Positions 19,415 through 26,114 of a DNA stretch of 64,000 nt are shown in pieces (the first letter of the stretch is position 1; every line of letters begins with the position of its first letter). The stretch is from Flagellimonas marinaquae (GTDB lineage: Bacteria > Bacteroidota > Bacteroidia > Flavobacteriales > Flavobacteriaceae), in contig NZ_CP092415.1 of the NCBI RefSeq assembly GCF_023716465.1, forward strand, positions 2,457,501 to 2,521,500. Direction: 5' to 3'. Both the position numbers and the translations under genes were made by a program. The notes below the pieces were generated by a model, which was not told the origin of the DNA, ran no database searches, and was given only the letters and a program-made list of their open reading frames with translations.

Positions 19415-20398
19415 ATGAATACGGATAAGCAAATAGAGATTTATCAGGCCAATGACGGTTCCACTCAAATTAATGTTCAATTTGAACAAGATACCGTTTG
19501 GTTAACCCAAGCGCAAATGGGTCAACTATTTGAAAAAAACAAGCGTACGATTTCAGAGCATATACGAAACATTTTTAAAGAAGGTGAACTGGATGAAAAA
19601 CTGGTTGTCCGGAAATCCCGGACAACCACTCAACACGGTGCCATTGCAGGGAAAACACAAACCTCCAACGTTAACTTGTACAATCTAGATGTTATAATTT
19701 CTGTAGGTTATAGGGTAAAATCTCAAAGAGGTACACAATTTAGAATATGGGCTTCCAATATTCTAAAGGAATATCTTATACAAGGGTACGCTGTAAATGA
19801 AAAACGTTTGGCCCAAAAGGAGCAAGAAGTACAACTTTTAAAAGGAGGCATACAAATATTAAGCAGGGCCATTGAAGAAAAAGTAGAAGATAATGAATGG
19901 CTTAAAGTTTATGCTAAAGGTTTAAGTTTATTAGACGATTACGACCATGAGCAATTAGATGCCAAAGGATTAACTGCAAGAGCGGCAAGCTATCCGACTA
20001 TAGAGGCTTATTTTGAGGTAGTGGATCAAATGAAATCTGAATTTGACAGTGCTGTATTTGGAAAGGAAAAGGACAACAGTTTTCAAAGCTCTCTAAGCCA
20101 AGTCGCAAAGGGTTTTGGCGAAAAGGATTTTTATCCGACATTAGAAGAAAAGGCTGCAATGCTTTTATACTTGATTGTGAAAAACCATTCATTTGTAGAT
20201 GGTAATAAACGAATTGCGGCAGCATGTTTTCTAAAATTCTTGCAACATAACAATATGCTTTTTAATAGTAAACAACAACCAATAATCAATAACGAAACAC
20301 TAGCTAGCTTAACCTTATTTATAGCATCTAGCAAACCTGAGGAAATGGAAACAGTAAAGCGTTTGGTGATCAGCGTTTTAAATAGAAGCAATCAATAG
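19415..20398 (+). CDS. RhuM-family protein with C-terminal Fic/Doc domain
   Basis: 327 residues. The N-terminal part (about 5-150) matches virulence-RhuM proteins (VWLTQAQMGQLFEKNKRTIS and GYRVKSQRGTQFRIWA). The C-terminal part is a Fic/Doc fold with HSFVDGNKR (258-266). Lys in place of the second Gly of the Fic motif is the form seen in Doc, a kinase that modifies elongation factor Tu, and not in AMP-transferring Fic. No antitoxin is recognised next to it; the N-terminal domain might supply control. Such proteins travel on mobile elements as toxin or defence-like cargo. The TAG stop is part of the second boundary repeat. Confidence 0.85.
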   Translation: MNTDKQIEIYQANDGSTQINVQFEQDTVWLTQAQMGQLFEKNKRTISEHIRNIFKEGELDEKLVVRKSRTTTQHGAIAGKTQTSNVNLYNLDVIISVGYRVKSQRGTQFRIWASNILKEYLIQGYAVNEKRLAQKEQEVQLLKGGIQILSRAIEEKVEDNEWLKVYAKGLSLLDDYDHEQLDAKGLTARAASYPTIEAYFEVVDQMKSEFDSAVFGKEKDNSFQSSLSQVAKGFGEKDFYPTLEEKAAMLLYLIVKNHSFVDGNKRIAAACFLKFLQHNNMLFNSKQQPIINNETLASLTLFIASSKPEEMETVKRLVISVLNRSNQ

Positions 20399-20412
20399 TT
20401 CAAATAAACGAT
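20397..20412 (+). repeat. Cassette-boundary repeat, copy 2
   Basis: AGTTCAAATAAACGAT; its first two bases are the last two bases of the RhuM/Doc stop codon. The next gene begins 8 bp later. Confidence 0.85.
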
Positions 20413-20420
20413 TCAAATTA

Positions 20421-20828
20421 TTGGTGAAATACATTGCTCAAATATGGATTCTAACAATTATAACCTCTCCACTGGTGTTGGCACTTGTTTTGGGAATTAT
20501 AATTAATAATTCGAGCCTTTCCGAGATATTTGAATCTTATGAGTTTTTTATTTTAATGTTCTTGGTTGGTTCCTTGTTTTCAATTCCTGCAATGGTTGTT
20601 TTTGGATTATTACAGAGAAGTTTAAAATCCTCTATACCAATATGGAGAAGGAAGTTGATACTTTCAATCTATTCCTTTTTATCCGTTTGGATTACTTTTT
20701 ATATTGTTGATGAAGGGTTTATAACGGGATGGACAGATCAAACAGTTTGGCCATTAATTTATTCACTAATCATAGTAATTGGTGTTTGGATTTTTAGACT
20801 TCCAAACACGAATAGATTGGCACAATAA
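20421..20828 (+). CDS. Four-helix membrane protein of unknown function
   Basis: 135 residues with four hydrophobic segments (about 5-28, 38-60, 72-92 and 108-127). The start is TTG at 20421 or GTG at 20424; no ATG lies near the 5' end. No family recognised. It is the only gene between boundary repeats 2 and 3 and lies so close to them that it probably lacks its own promoter. A role as an immunity or accessory protein for the RhuM/Doc protein is possible but there is no sequence support. Confidence 0.65.
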   Translation: MVKYIAQIWILTIITSPLVLALVLGIIINNSSLSEIFESYEFFILMFLVGSLFSIPAMVVFGLLQRSLKSSIPIWRRKLILSIYSFLSVWITFYIVDEGFITGWTDQTVWPLIYSLIIVIGVWIFRLPNTNRLAQ

Positions 20829-20832
20829 AATT

Positions 20833-20850
20833 AAAGTTCAAATAAACGAT
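20833..20850 (+). repeat. Cassette-boundary repeat, copy 3
   Basis: AAAGTTCAAATAAACGAT, identical over 18 bp to copy 1. It lies 4 bp after the preceding stop codon and 6 bp before the next ATG. Confidence 0.85.
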
Positions 20851-20856
20851 CAATCA

Positions 20857-21057
20857 ATGTTCTTATCTTACGTTTACAAAATAGTAACCTATTTCCTAGT
20901 TATCTTCGTAATGGCAGACATTGTAATCTTGCTCCAGTACGCCTTGAAAGATTATGGAGAACCTTTGAAGATGGAAAATATCAATAGGACCACGATTATC
21001 TTTTTTTCTGGCACAGTTATTTTGCTTGTGCTAGAAAGATTGCTGAGAAACAGATAA
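20857..21057 (+). CDS. Small two-helix membrane protein
   Basis: 66 residues from the ATG at 20857, with hydrophobic segments at about 7-28 and 46-61 and a basic C-terminus (LERLLRNR). The frame is open farther upstream but that part would read through the boundary repeat and the end of the previous gene. Its TAA stop overlaps copy 4 of the repeat. No family recognised. Confidence 0.6.
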   Translation: MFLSYVYKIVTYFLVIFVMADIVILLQYALKDYGEPLKMENINRTTIIFFSGTVILLVLERLLRNR

Positions 21058-21071
21058 AGTTCAAATAAACG
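21056..21071 (+). repeat. Cassette-boundary repeat, copy 4
   Basis: AAAGTTCAAATAAACG, overlapping the TAA stop of the 66-residue protein by two bases and directly abutting the stop codon of the converging recombinase gene at 21072. No gene starts after it on the plus strand, which argues against a role as a translation or transcription start signal. Confidence 0.85.
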
Positions 21072-22307
21072 TTATAATATTGGTTTGATTTTAAGCTTCT
21101 TTTGTAAAGCCAACATATCTTCAGATATTTTTTTATCCAAAACACGAGCATAAATTTGAGTAGTGGCCAATTTGGTATGTCCCAACATTTTGGATACCGT
21201 TTCTATTGGTACACCATTTGATAAAGTCACTGTTGTGGCGAATGTATGGCGCGCCATATGAAAAGTTAAATTCTTTTTAATTCCAACTGCATCTGCAATC
21301 TCTTTTAAATATAGATTGGTTTTTTCGTTGCTGATTTTTGGTAAAAGTGTTCTTGAGTATGATGTAACAGGGTGGTTTTTGTATTTATCCAAAATATTAA
21401 TGGCTGGTCCTAATAGAGGGACTCTGACAGAAGTTTTCGTTTTTAGTCTTTTTGTAGCAATCCAGTTATTACCATCTGTTCCAACAATTAGATTGATTTT
21501 TGTCAACTTCATAAGGTCTGAATAACTGATTCCAGTATAACAGCTGAAAACGAAAAGGTCCCTAACCCGATCTAATCGCTCAATTAGGAAGTTATAGGTT
21601 TCTAAATTGTTTAGTTCGTTTGCAGTTAAGAATTCTCTTTGTTTTTGTTCAAATGTCGGTTTCCAACGCAAAAAGGGATCTCTATCAATCCATTCCAATT
21701 GATAAGCAAGATTGATGATTTTTCTAAGCCTTTGAAGATGCTTCATTACTGTATTATGGCTCATAGCCTTGGGATGACCCTTTGGATAGTAATTAACCAA
21801 AAACCTTTCAAGGTCTGAAATGAACTTGTAGTTAAGTTGACGTAGATAAACATCAGTTGTTTTTAAATTGTTTTTCAGAAATCTGTTAATGTAATTCTCG
21901 GTGATTCCAAAATTTCTAATGGTACCTGGGGCTAGAGTGTTTTCGATTTTTCTATTATGGTGTTCCAGTAAATCCAAAAGAGTTTTGGAGTTGATGTTTT
22001 CTCCGTTGTAAAGTGATTTGACCAATTGCGGAGTTATTAAGTCTCCCTTGTATTTTAAATCTTGGTAAATATTCAATAATCTAGCTTGAACTAGATTTAA
22101 ATGTCGATTGATTTCTTGTGACTCTTTTGTTTTTCCTTTTACTTTTTTGTTTTGGTTGTCCCAAAGATCAATATCGATCTTTCTCTTAATACCAATATTG
22201 GCTCTTTTCCCATTTGCGGTTACTCTTACAAAGATTTCCGCTTTATTTTTAATAGCTCGTGATTTGTTGATCCAGAATAGGATTGAAAAGGTGTGTGATG
22301 TTTTCAT
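21072..22307 (-). CDS. Tyrosine recombinase / integrase (Bacteroidota type)
   Basis: 411 residues from the ATG at 22307 (an in-frame ATG at 22346 is less likely). Arm-type DNA-binding domain at about 1-90 (SILFWINKSRAIKNKAEIFV), a SAM-like core-binding domain (about 95-200) and a catalytic domain with HMARHTFAT and LGHTKLATTQIYARV (box II His-x-x-Arg, His and the nucleophile Tyr). The box I segment reads SCYTGISYSDLMKL and lacks the usual Arg after TG, as in IntDOT-like enzymes of this phylum. It presumably inserted the element into tRNA-Arg. It reads away from the tRNA. Confidence 0.93.
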   Translation of the reverse strand: MKTSHTFSILFWINKSRAIKNKAEIFVRVTANGKRANIGIKRKIDIDLWDNQNKKVKGKTKESQEINRHLNLVQARLLNIYQDLKYKGDLITPQLVKSLYNGENINSKTLLDLLEHHNRKIENTLAPGTIRNFGITENYINRFLKNNLKTTDVYLRQLNYKFISDLERFLVNYYPKGHPKAMSHNTVMKHLQRLRKIINLAYQLEWIDRDPFLRWKPTFEQKQREFLTANELNNLETYNFLIERLDRVRDLFVFSCYTGISYSDLMKLTKINLIVGTDGNNWIATKRLKTKTSVRVPLLGPAINILDKYKNHPVTSYSRTLLPKISNEKTNLYLKEIADAVGIKKNLTFHMARHTFATTVTLSNGVPIETVSKMLGHTKLATTQIYARVLDKKISEDMLALQKKLKIKPIL

Positions 22308-22471
22308 AGTTGTCATCTTAGGGTTAAACGTTAAGATGAAAGTCAAATCAACTATGTACCAGTGTTTTAGGGTTTCATTCGGTCAACAGTGTTGACGATT
22401 TGATTTTGTTGACCGATTTGTTACCGATTGATATGAAATCAAAACAAATTAAATGATGCCCTAAAAACGCT

Positions 22472-22506
22472 GAAAACCTTACAGTTATAGATTCTGTAAG
22501 GTTTTC
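22472..22506. terminator. 13-bp perfect hairpin between the integrase and tRNA-Arg
   Basis: GAAAACCTTACAG / CTGTAAGGTTTTC with a 9-base loop. On the minus strand it is followed within a few bases by a short T-run, so it could end the tRNA-Arg transcript now that the original terminator has been displaced. It could also be a structural part of the attachment region. Confidence 0.6.
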
Positions 22507-22529
22507 TGTTTGTTTGGCATTGCTGCCCA

Positions 22530-22553
22530 GTGACCGCGGCAGGATTCAAACCT
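22530..22553. repeat. Right attachment-site copy within tRNA-Arg
   Basis: Same 24 bases as 14742-14765. It covers the tRNA 3' end from the discriminator base through most of the T-arm, so integration restored an intact tRNA gene. Confidence 0.9.
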
Positions 22554-22604
22554 GCAACCTTCTGAGCCGTAATCAGATGCGCTATTCAGTTGCGCCACGC
22601 GGCC
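22531..22604 (-). tRNA. tRNA-Arg(ACG)
   Basis: A full cloverleaf of 74 bases on the minus strand: acceptor GGCCGCG / CGCGGTC with one G-T pair, D-stem GCGC / GCGC, anticodon stem TCTGA / TCAGA with loop TTACGGC (anticodon ACG), T-stem GCAGG / CCTGC with loop TTTGAAT, discriminator A. CCA is not encoded. It is the insertion site of the element to its left. Confidence 0.97.
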
Positions 22605-22665
22605 TTATTTAAGGGCTGCAAATATATTTCTTTTTAACTTTACCACAAAACCCTAGCGAACAAAA

Positions 22666-23178
22666 ATGGATTTTGAACCCTACATTCGTGATATTAAGGA
22701 CTTCCCAAAACCGGGAGTGACTTTTAAGGATATAACGCCCCTATTAAAAAATGCCACAGCGCTGCAAAAGGCGGCCAATGCTTTGGTGGGGTTTATTGGC
22801 AATACGAAAATTGATAAAGTAGTAGGGGTGGACAGCCGAGGTTTTATTTTTGCTCCCATGTTGGCCGAAAAACTAGGTGCTGGTTTTGTAACTGTCCGAA
22901 AATCAGGAAAGCTGCCTTATACGACTATTTCTGAGTCCTATGATCTGGAATATGGAAAGGGGATCTTGGAAATCCACACGGACGCCATTGAGGAAGGTGA
23001 CAAGGTGTTGGTGCACGACGATGTACTGGCAACTGGCGGGACTGCCGAAGCCGTATGTAAATTAGTGGAGAAGCTAGGGGGAGAGGTGGTCCAGTGCAAT
23101 TTTCTAATCGAACTTTCCTTTTTAAAGGGGGGCGATAAGCTCAACGGTTATCCTGTAAAAGCTCTCTTGAGATATTAA
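22666..23178 (+). CDS. apt: Adenine phosphoribosyltransferase
   Basis: 170 residues, the usual family length. It salvages adenine with PRPP to make AMP in the cytoplasm. The PRPP-binding motif VLVHDDVLATGGTAEA, the GVDSRGFIFAPMLA loop and the FVTVRKSGKLPY segment are all present. It lies outside the tRNA-Arg element as chromosomal backbone. Its stop overlaps by 4 bp the stop of a converging 49-residue gene. Confidence 0.97.
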   Translation: MDFEPYIRDIKDFPKPGVTFKDITPLLKNATALQKAANALVGFIGNTKIDKVVGVDSRGFIFAPMLAEKLGAGFVTVRKSGKLPYTTISESYDLEYGKGILEIHTDAIEEGDKVLVHDDVLATGGTAEAVCKLVEKLGGEVVQCNFLIELSFLKGGDKLNGYPVKALLRY

Positions 23179-23324
23179 TTATTGTCCAAAGCCTTGGTGG
23201 TTACAAAATAGCGCCACCCGATTATCGCTAGCTGCAATTTACTTGCCTTGGATAGATTCAGTCCCTTTTTTGAATATGACGGGAGAATAACCTTGTTTAT
23301 TTTGGCCAAAACCTTGTAAAACAT
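23175..23324 (-). CDS. Conserved 49-residue flavobacterial small protein
   Basis: Minus-strand frame from an ATG at 23324 to a TAA at 23175. The product begins MFYKVLAKINKVILPSYSKK and has later motifs SKASKLQLAIIGWRYFV and a final ALDNN. I recall close relatives next to apt in other flavobacteria, sometimes mislabelled SsrA-binding protein; real function unknown. It is basic, with one amphipathic helix likely. It converges on apt with a 4-bp overlap of stop codons. Confidence 0.75.
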   Translation of the reverse strand: MFYKVLAKINKVILPSYSKKGLNLSKASKLQLAIIGWRYFVTTKALDNN

Positions 23325-23782
23325 AAATTAATTGGGTTTAGGACAAATATAGGCAAAGCAACTTATAGGTTATATCTTATAAGGTTGCAGGTAGCTCGGT
23401 GTTTTTTAAATAAAAATTAGAGTCAGGAGTTGCATTAAAAGAGCGATGAAAAACTTTACGATTGCGATCATTTTTTAGATTGGTTTAAATGTTGAACAAA
23501 CAACTATTTTGCTTGTATGTTTTTCGAATATAGAATGATAAAAGTCATGCTTCCAAGCAATTGAGTAAAAATCTATGCAATTGAATACGAGATTGAATCT
23601 TTTAAAACGGTAAGCTGCTATAAGTGTAATCTTGGTACTTGGTGATAATTAATATATGCAACCTATAAGTGTTTGTGTGGTTAAATAATGTTAGAATTGT
23701 AGGGGGTCTTTTAATAGGTTTACCAAAACCTAGGGAGGTTTCGTTTAAAAAAGCGCTATTTTTAGCTGTTTCGTTTCTCGAT
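23325..23782. other. Intergenic stretch without a recognisable gene
   Basis: 458 bp of AT-rich DNA. The right part contains a small inverted repeat TAGGTTT / AAACCTA (23715-23732) and an 11-base sequence ACTTATAGGTT at 23361-23371 that returns inverted at 23660-23670. The left end should hold the promoter of the 49-residue gene. No RNA gene or coding frame is convincing. Confidence 0.4.
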
Positions 23783-23812
23783 AAAAAAAAGAGCCGCTAA
23801 AAAAAGCGACTC
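23783..23812 (-). terminator. Terminator of the M56/BlaI operon
   Basis: On the minus strand GAGTCGC / GCGGCTC pair across an 8-base loop (one A-C mismatch) and are followed by eight T. It lies 35 bp after the stop of the M56 peptidase gene. Confidence 0.85.
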
Positions 23813-23846
23813 ATTCAACATTAAGTTTTTATGGTTTAAAAAGGAA

Positions 23847-25625
23847 TTATTTATTTTTTTTGGTGGTTATCTCAATCACTCCATTTGTACCTTTTTTACC
23901 ATATTTTTCAATAGCAGGGTCTCCCTTTAAAACGGTTACATTTTCAATATCGGATGGTGATATTTTATTGACCATTTTTTGTTTTGTTTTTTTACCATCC
24001 ACAATATACAGTGGTCGACCTTTATCATCAGAACTTATAAAAAGGAAGTTCGAGTCATCACCGCTGACTTCGATATCCTCGTCATCATCGGAATCCCTAA
24101 TGACCATTACATTTGTTTTATTCTCAATGTTCACATCCTTGTCGTCAATCATTTTCATTACAAATGCACCGTCTTTCTTTTTTCCAATTTTCTCAATTTT
24201 TACATTCTTCTTTCCGTTACCTTTTTGTTTGACTATAAAAACACTTTCTTCATCACTATCCTCATCTAAATGTATATCCATGGTATGTAGCTTATCTTCA
24301 TTGACCTCCTCACCATTGACGAATACCTTCTTTTTACCATCTACTTTTTTTACGATAATTTCTTTTTCGTCATCCGTACTCCATGAGACGTCACTATCAT
24401 CCGTTCTATGGATTTTAACCTTACTTTTCTTTTTTGCGTTCCAAAAGGAGACCGCATTGTTCGTATCATCGTATAGTACGGTTATAGGGTTGATCGGACT
24501 GTCGGAATTTGAGTTGTAATTCCCACTAAAGTCTTTACCGTTTGCGTTTTTTCCGCTTAGGTTCAACGAGATGGAAATAATTTCGCCGTCGTCGTTCCTT
24601 ACTGTGGTATAGCTAAAGTCCACACCCTCTTTGGCCAAATCTTTTTTAATGTTGTCCAAATCCGCATCTGTGGTGTTCTTGTCAATGGTTAGCTCTACCA
24701 TCTTGTTGTCTTTTGGTGTTTCTTTTACCATAACGTTATCGAGGGTGACGGAATCTTTATAAAGATATTTTTTCTCAATATTGAAACTCACAAGCAGTAA
24801 TCCCAATAGAGGCATTACGGCCAATGTTTTAAGAATGTTGATTTTTTTCGATTGATTTTGATTTAACATGACTATTCGTTTTTTGATTAATGAATTATAA
24901 AATGAGTTGGCCAATGTGTATTCTTTTTGATCGACCGCCTGTTTAAGCATAAGGTACTGGTAGGATTTTTTGTTGTCCGTTTCTTCCACGGCGTAATGAT
25001 CCGCCAAATACTCTAGGTTCTGTTTTATTGCACTTTGATACAACCATAGAATTGGATTGAACCAGAAAACTATTTTTAAAACTTCCAATAATAGAATATC
25101 CAAGGTGTGATATTGTCTTGCATGGACCTTTTCGTGCTCCAAAACCGAGCGTAGTTCGTTTGGTTCGAACAATCGCGGATTATAAAAAATATAATTGAAG
25201 AACGAGAAGGGGGAAATCCGCTTTTCCGTAATCATATGAACATACGGACTTTCCTTTTTAATATTTGCGGTTCTGGATAGCTTTCTTAGCGAAAGCAACC
25301 TTGTAATGAATTTTATAAATAATAAAATGGCGACCGATAAATATAAGGCTATGATTAAACCCTCTGGGACAATAAAGCCATTTTGACCTGTTGTGGCGGG
25401 AACTTGAGAGGAGGTTTCGCCAACTTGCACTAAAATAGGTTGGGACGCAACAACGGTTTGCTGAATTTTAAGTAATGGAAAGATAAAGGACAGCACCAGG
25501 CCTGCAACCAAAAACAGCCGATTCTCCATAAAAAGGGTCTCCTTTTTTAGAAAAATATGGTACACCGCCAAAAAACCACCGGCCACAAGAAAGGATTGTA
25601 AAATATATAGTAGAATGGTTTCCAT
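23847..25625 (-). CDS. BlaR1-like M56 membrane metallopeptidase with TonB-plug-like C-terminal domain
   Basis: 592 residues. Four membrane helices and a zinc-peptidase motif HEKVH (164-168, inside VLEHEKVHARQYH) mark the M56 family that cleaves BlaI/MecI-type repressors when it senses a signal. A long acidic and basic periplasmic part (about 290-530) carries repeated beta-strand segments. The last 57 residues (GRPLYIVDGKK, then DIENVTVLKGDPAIEKYG and NGVIEITTKK) resemble a TonB-receptor plug strand, a combination found in this phylum. It follows the BlaI gene with a 1-bp overlap, so the pair forms a sensor-repressor unit. The signal is unknown; no beta-lactamase is nearby. Confidence 0.9.
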   Translation of the reverse strand: METILLYILQSFLVAGGFLAVYHIFLKKETLFMENRLFLVAGLVLSFIFPLLKIQQTVVASQPILVQVGETSSQVPATTGQNGFIVPEGLIIALYLSVAILLFIKFITRLLSLRKLSRTANIKKESPYVHMITEKRISPFSFFNYIFYNPRLFEPNELRSVLEHEKVHARQYHTLDILLLEVLKIVFWFNPILWLYQSAIKQNLEYLADHYAVEETDNKKSYQYLMLKQAVDQKEYTLANSFYNSLIKKRIVMLNQNQSKKINILKTLAVMPLLGLLLVSFNIEKKYLYKDSVTLDNVMVKETPKDNKMVELTIDKNTTDADLDNIKKDLAKEGVDFSYTTVRNDDGEIISISLNLSGKNANGKDFSGNYNSNSDSPINPITVLYDDTNNAVSFWNAKKKSKVKIHRTDDSDVSWSTDDEKEIIVKKVDGKKKVFVNGEEVNEDKLHTMDIHLDEDSDEESVFIVKQKGNGKKNVKIEKIGKKKDGAFVMKMIDDKDVNIENKTNVMVIRDSDDDEDIEVSGDDSNFLFISSDDKGRPLYIVDGKKTKQKMVNKISPSDIENVTVLKGDPAIEKYGKKGTNGVIEITTKKNK

Positions 25626-25984
25626 TACTTTTTCTTTTCAATTAGGTCAATAATCTCTTTTAGCTCGGAAACCGATATCTTTTCTTCTTGTGCAAAATGT
25701 GAGACCAAACTCTTAAAAGAGTCGTTATAGTAATCGGCAATTGCGGCATTCACATATTTTTTGCGGTACTGTTCTTTGGTGATCAAAGGGAAATACCGAT
25801 GGGTGTTACCGAACGCTTCGTGGTCTACGAATCCTTTTTCCTGTAGGTTTCTAACTATGGTGGACAAGGTGTTGTAATGCGGTTTTTCACCTCTAATTTC
25901 CTCAAGAATTTCTTTTACAAACGCTTTTTTGAGCTCCCAGAGAATTTTCATGATTTCCTCTTCCTTGTTGGTCAATTTTTGCAT
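25625..25984 (-). CDS. BlaI/MecI/CopY-family transcriptional repressor
   Basis: 119 residues from the ATG at 25984 (an upstream in-frame ATG at 26005 adds seven residues). Winged-helix domain with LTNKEEEIMKILWELKKAF and YNTLSTIVRNLQEKGFVDHE, then a helical dimerisation part where M56 proteases cut in the family. Two inverted repeats upstream (26022-26057) are likely its operators, giving self-repression of the blaI-M56 operon. Confidence 0.93.
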   Translation of the reverse strand: MQKLTNKEEEIMKILWELKKAFVKEILEEIRGEKPHYNTLSTIVRNLQEKGFVDHEAFGNTHRYFPLITKEQYRKKYVNAAIADYYNDSFKSLVSHFAQEEKISVSELKEIIDLIEKKK

Positions 25985-26021
25985 AATACTGTATTTGTTG
26001 CCCAAACTTAATACTAATCTT

Positions 26022-26057
26022 ATAGTTAAACAACTATTTTTATAGTTTATTAACTAA
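26022..26057. promoter_or_regulatory. Two tandem palindromes, likely BlaI-type operators
   Basis: ATAGTT-AAAC-AACTAT at 26022-26037 and TAGTT-TATT-AACTA at 26043-26056, both with a 4-base centre. The centres are 20 bp apart, about two helix turns. They lie 38 bp upstream of blaI and 58 bp upstream of the antiporter gene on the other strand, so one repressor could control both directions. Confidence 0.7.
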
Positions 26058-26114
26058 AAAAGCAGTTTTTATTTTTGTTATAACCTTCTTGGGTGAGTTA
26101 TTCTTCCATTATAT

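Larger units (their letters stand above)
14742..22553. mobile_element. 7.8 kb integrative element in the 3' end of tRNA-Arg(ACG)
   Basis: A 24-bp perfect direct repeat lies at 14742-14765 and 22530-22553. The right copy is the 3' end of an intact tRNA-Arg and the left copy is a stranded duplicate of it, the usual trace of tyrosine-recombinase integration. The recombinase gene (21072-22307) is next to the tRNA. Inside are a T9SS-secreted repeat protein, a RhuM/Doc-domain protein, two small membrane proteins and a cluster of hairpins. No phage structural, conjugation or replication genes are visible, so this is a genomic islet that needs help to move or a decayed element. The DNA is more AT-rich by eye than its surroundings. 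Confidence 0.88.

Noticed and set aside
19333..21071. CRISPR array
   Set aside because: The four repeats are 223-1064 bp apart and enclose genes; spacing is irregular and no cas gene is present.
19333..21071. Classical integron with attC sites
   Set aside because: No RYYYAAC/GTTRRRY boxes, no long foldable sites between tightly packed genes (only 8-30 bp in two junctions), and the recombinase is an arm-binding integrase and not IntI.
14742..22553. Prophage
   Set aside because: No capsid, tail, terminase, lysis or repressor genes are visible between the att repeats.
23860..24519. 219-codon plus-strand gene opposite the M56 peptidase
   Set aside because: Antisense shadow of the Lys/Asp-rich part of a well-supported gene; Ser/Phe-rich product with no domain.
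23847..25984. Beta-lactam resistance system
   Set aside because: The BlaI/M56 pair has no penicillin-binding sensor domain and no beta-lactamase or PBP gene nearby.
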